Assembly: GCA_965652145.1 (NCBI GenBank)
Contig: CBFGTV010000120.1
Coordinates: forward strand, 1-6,202
DNA: 6,202 nt
Source of the DNA: CBFGTV01 sp965652145
GTDB lineage: Bacteria > Bacillota > Clostridia > Peptostreptococcales > Natronincolaceae
Direction: 5' to 3'
The notes below the pieces were generated by a model that was given only the letters and a program-made list of their open reading frames with translations, had not been told where the DNA came from and did not search any database. Shown here piece by piece: positions 5,009 through 6,202 of the stretch. The position numbers and the translations under genes were made by a program. Position 1 is the stretch's first letter. Each line of letters opens with the position of its first letter.

Positions 5009-6202
5009 AGTAAGGCCTCCAATCGATCATAGGTATTTTGCAGCCTGCCTACTAAGGGCGCCGGCAGCCTTAATTGCTCCAGCTCGGTACCGGCAGCCCC
5101 CAGGCGATTTTTGGCTCCCATATAGACACCGCCCATAAAGGTGGCGCTATAGTGCCATTCTCCCCTAATGGTGGCTAGAATCGAAAGGGCGCCAGAGGAA
5201 AGGGCCGGGGCAATATAGGGCTTAAAGCCGGTTTTTCGAACTGCTAAATTGGCTGTACGGGCTTTTTCCGTTAAGATCAGGGAAAGGGACTCATTATAAT
5301 TTTCAATACTGTCGGCTATAACCAAATCTGCTCCGTGGGGGCCAAAGGCTCGGCCTTCGCTGATGTAATGGCTCATTTCAGCATGACGGCCGGCATAATA
5401 CAGGGCCCTGGCATGCATGACCCCCAGTCCGTAGCCTCGAATTTGCTCCGGCACCAGCCCCCGGCCATCCCAATGCCCCGAGACATTCCGATTACTGGCC
5501 AGGAAAACAGATTTACACAATAGATCAACAGGATCCGAAACCACAGCAAAAATTCCCTTAAAATGTCTCTCTCGGGCCATGGTACCGTATAAATTGATAA
5601 TCTTGGCGTTTTCCTCCAGCTGGACCATCCTGACGTCTACCTTTTCCTCCCCCAGGGCAGGAACCCTGGCGGCAATACAAAAGGCAAATAGATCACAATC
5701 AAAAACCTCCTCCTCCCGTAATATATGTACCGGGGGCATGGGTACAGGGCCTGGGCCATTGATCTGGTTCAGCTCAAATTCCCAACGCTTTAGCTTGTTT
5801 TCATCCCGATCGTATATGCCCAGGGCTTCAATGGAATCTGCCCCCATCAGCCTCAGGCCCATTAAAAGGGTACCGCCCACATCTCCTAGGCCCGCCACAT
5901 TAATACGCCACTTCCCAGGTAAAGACCGACTTAATCCCTCCTGCCAGTTATCATAGGCTGTGTTTAATCCAGTTACCTGGCCTTGAGCCATTTTCTTTAA
6001 AAGCCATTGAGGGCATATAACCTCATTCTCCTCCCACAGCTGAAGAAGCCTTAAATCCTCCTGGGGCAGATTCAGTTGGCCGGAATGGGTTATAGCATAG
6101 CTTCTTCTTGAAGCAGCAGGGGGTAAGGGCTTTATGAAATAGATGATCCCCTGGTCCCTGGCGGCCTCCTCCTCAGAAATGGAAGTCAGCCCCGCCTGCT
6201 CC
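5005..6202 (-). CDS. Lactate/malate dehydrogenase-like protein, 5' end outside the window
   Basis: The frame is open from the TGA at 5005-5007 to the window edge, giving 398 visible residues (numbered here from the edge). The Met at residue 71 (codon 5991-5989) has no ribosome site before it, and none of the 70 codons upstream is ATG, GTG, TTG or a stop, so the true start lies beyond 6202. A Rossmann strand and turn, INVAGLGDVGG, starts at residue 100, with D131 in IYDRDENK as the likely NAD ribose ligand. DPVDLL (223-228) matches NPVDI of lactate/malate dehydrogenases, and GRAFGPHGADLVIADS (283-298) matches their catalytic-His region, with H289 retained. The Arg of the substrate site may be R265 in MHAR. 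Family members are usually about 310-320 residues, so an extra N-terminal region of about 100 residues precedes the core here. It is translationally coupled to the flavodoxin-like gene. The substrate is unknown and genuine lactate dehydrogenase activity is doubtful. Confidence 0.75.
   Translation of the reverse strand, partial: EQAGLTSISEEEAARDQGIIYFIKPLPPAASRRSYAITHSGQLNLPQEDLRLLQLWEENEVICPQWLLKKMAQGQVTGLNTAYDNWQEGLSRSLPGKWRINVAGLGDVGGTLLMGLRLMGADSIEALGIYDRDENKLKRWEFELNQINGPGPVPMPPVHILREEEVFDCDLFAFCIAARVPALGEEKVDVRMVQLEENAKIINLYGTMARERHFKGIFAVVSDPVDLLCKSVFLASNRNVSGHWDGRGLVPEQIRGYGLGVMHARALYYAGRHAEMSHYISEGRAFGPHGADLVIADSIENYNESLSLILTEKARTANLAVRKTGFKPYIAPALSSGALSILATIRGEWHYSATFMGGVYMGAKNRLGAAGTELEQLRLPAPLVGRLQNTYDRLEALL
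5016..5020 (-). promoter_or_regulatory. Ribosome binding site that fixes the start of the tandem flavodoxin-like gene
   Basis: On the minus strand GGAGG lies 7 bases before the ATG at 5008-5006, inside the 3' end of the upstream gene. This favours the first Met over the Met at residue 6. Confidence 0.7.

Noticed and set aside
5579..5956. A 125-codon plus-strand open frame opposite the dehydrogenase-like gene.
   Set aside because: Its composition is Ser/Arg/Pro-rich, it has no recognisable motif, and the opposite strand encodes a protein with clear Rossmann and family motifs.

Overview
The window looks like ordinary chromosomal DNA from a Gram-positive anaerobe, most likely a member of the Clostridia. 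This rests on strong AGGAGG-type ribosome sites, tightly packed genes with 4-base ATGA overlaps, moderate GC content, and protein families typical of that class. I cannot name a genus from the sequence. There are no RNA genes, insertion sequences, CRISPR arrays or phage genes, and codon use looks uniform throughout.

Left half (1-3978, + strand): a short A+T-rich leader holds a plausible sigma-A-type promoter. Four closely spaced genes follow: an HI0933/YhiN-family FAD flavoprotein, a COG2509-type FAD-dependent dehydrogenase, a YfcE/MJ0936-type metallophosphoesterase, and a small flavodoxin-family protein. Gaps are 16 and 30 bases plus one 4-base overlap, so they are probably one transcription unit.

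Right half (3968-6202, - strand): two genes run towards the first operon and overlap its end by 11 bases. The upstream gene encodes a divergent protein related to lactate/malate dehydrogenases. Its reading frame stays open to the window edge, so the true start lies outside and at least 70 residues precede the first internal Met. It is joined by an ATGA overlap to a 346-residue protein that appears to contain two flavodoxin-like units, the second with a four-cysteine cluster.

Taken together, four of the six proteins are probable flavoproteins and a fifth has a dinucleotide-binding fold, so the window has a redox theme. No specific pathway can be named. The least understood part is the minus-strand pair: a dehydrogenase-like protein with altered catalytic positions, translationally coupled to a tandem flavodoxin-like, Cys-rich partner. 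I see no convincing evidence of a wholly new defence or mobile system.
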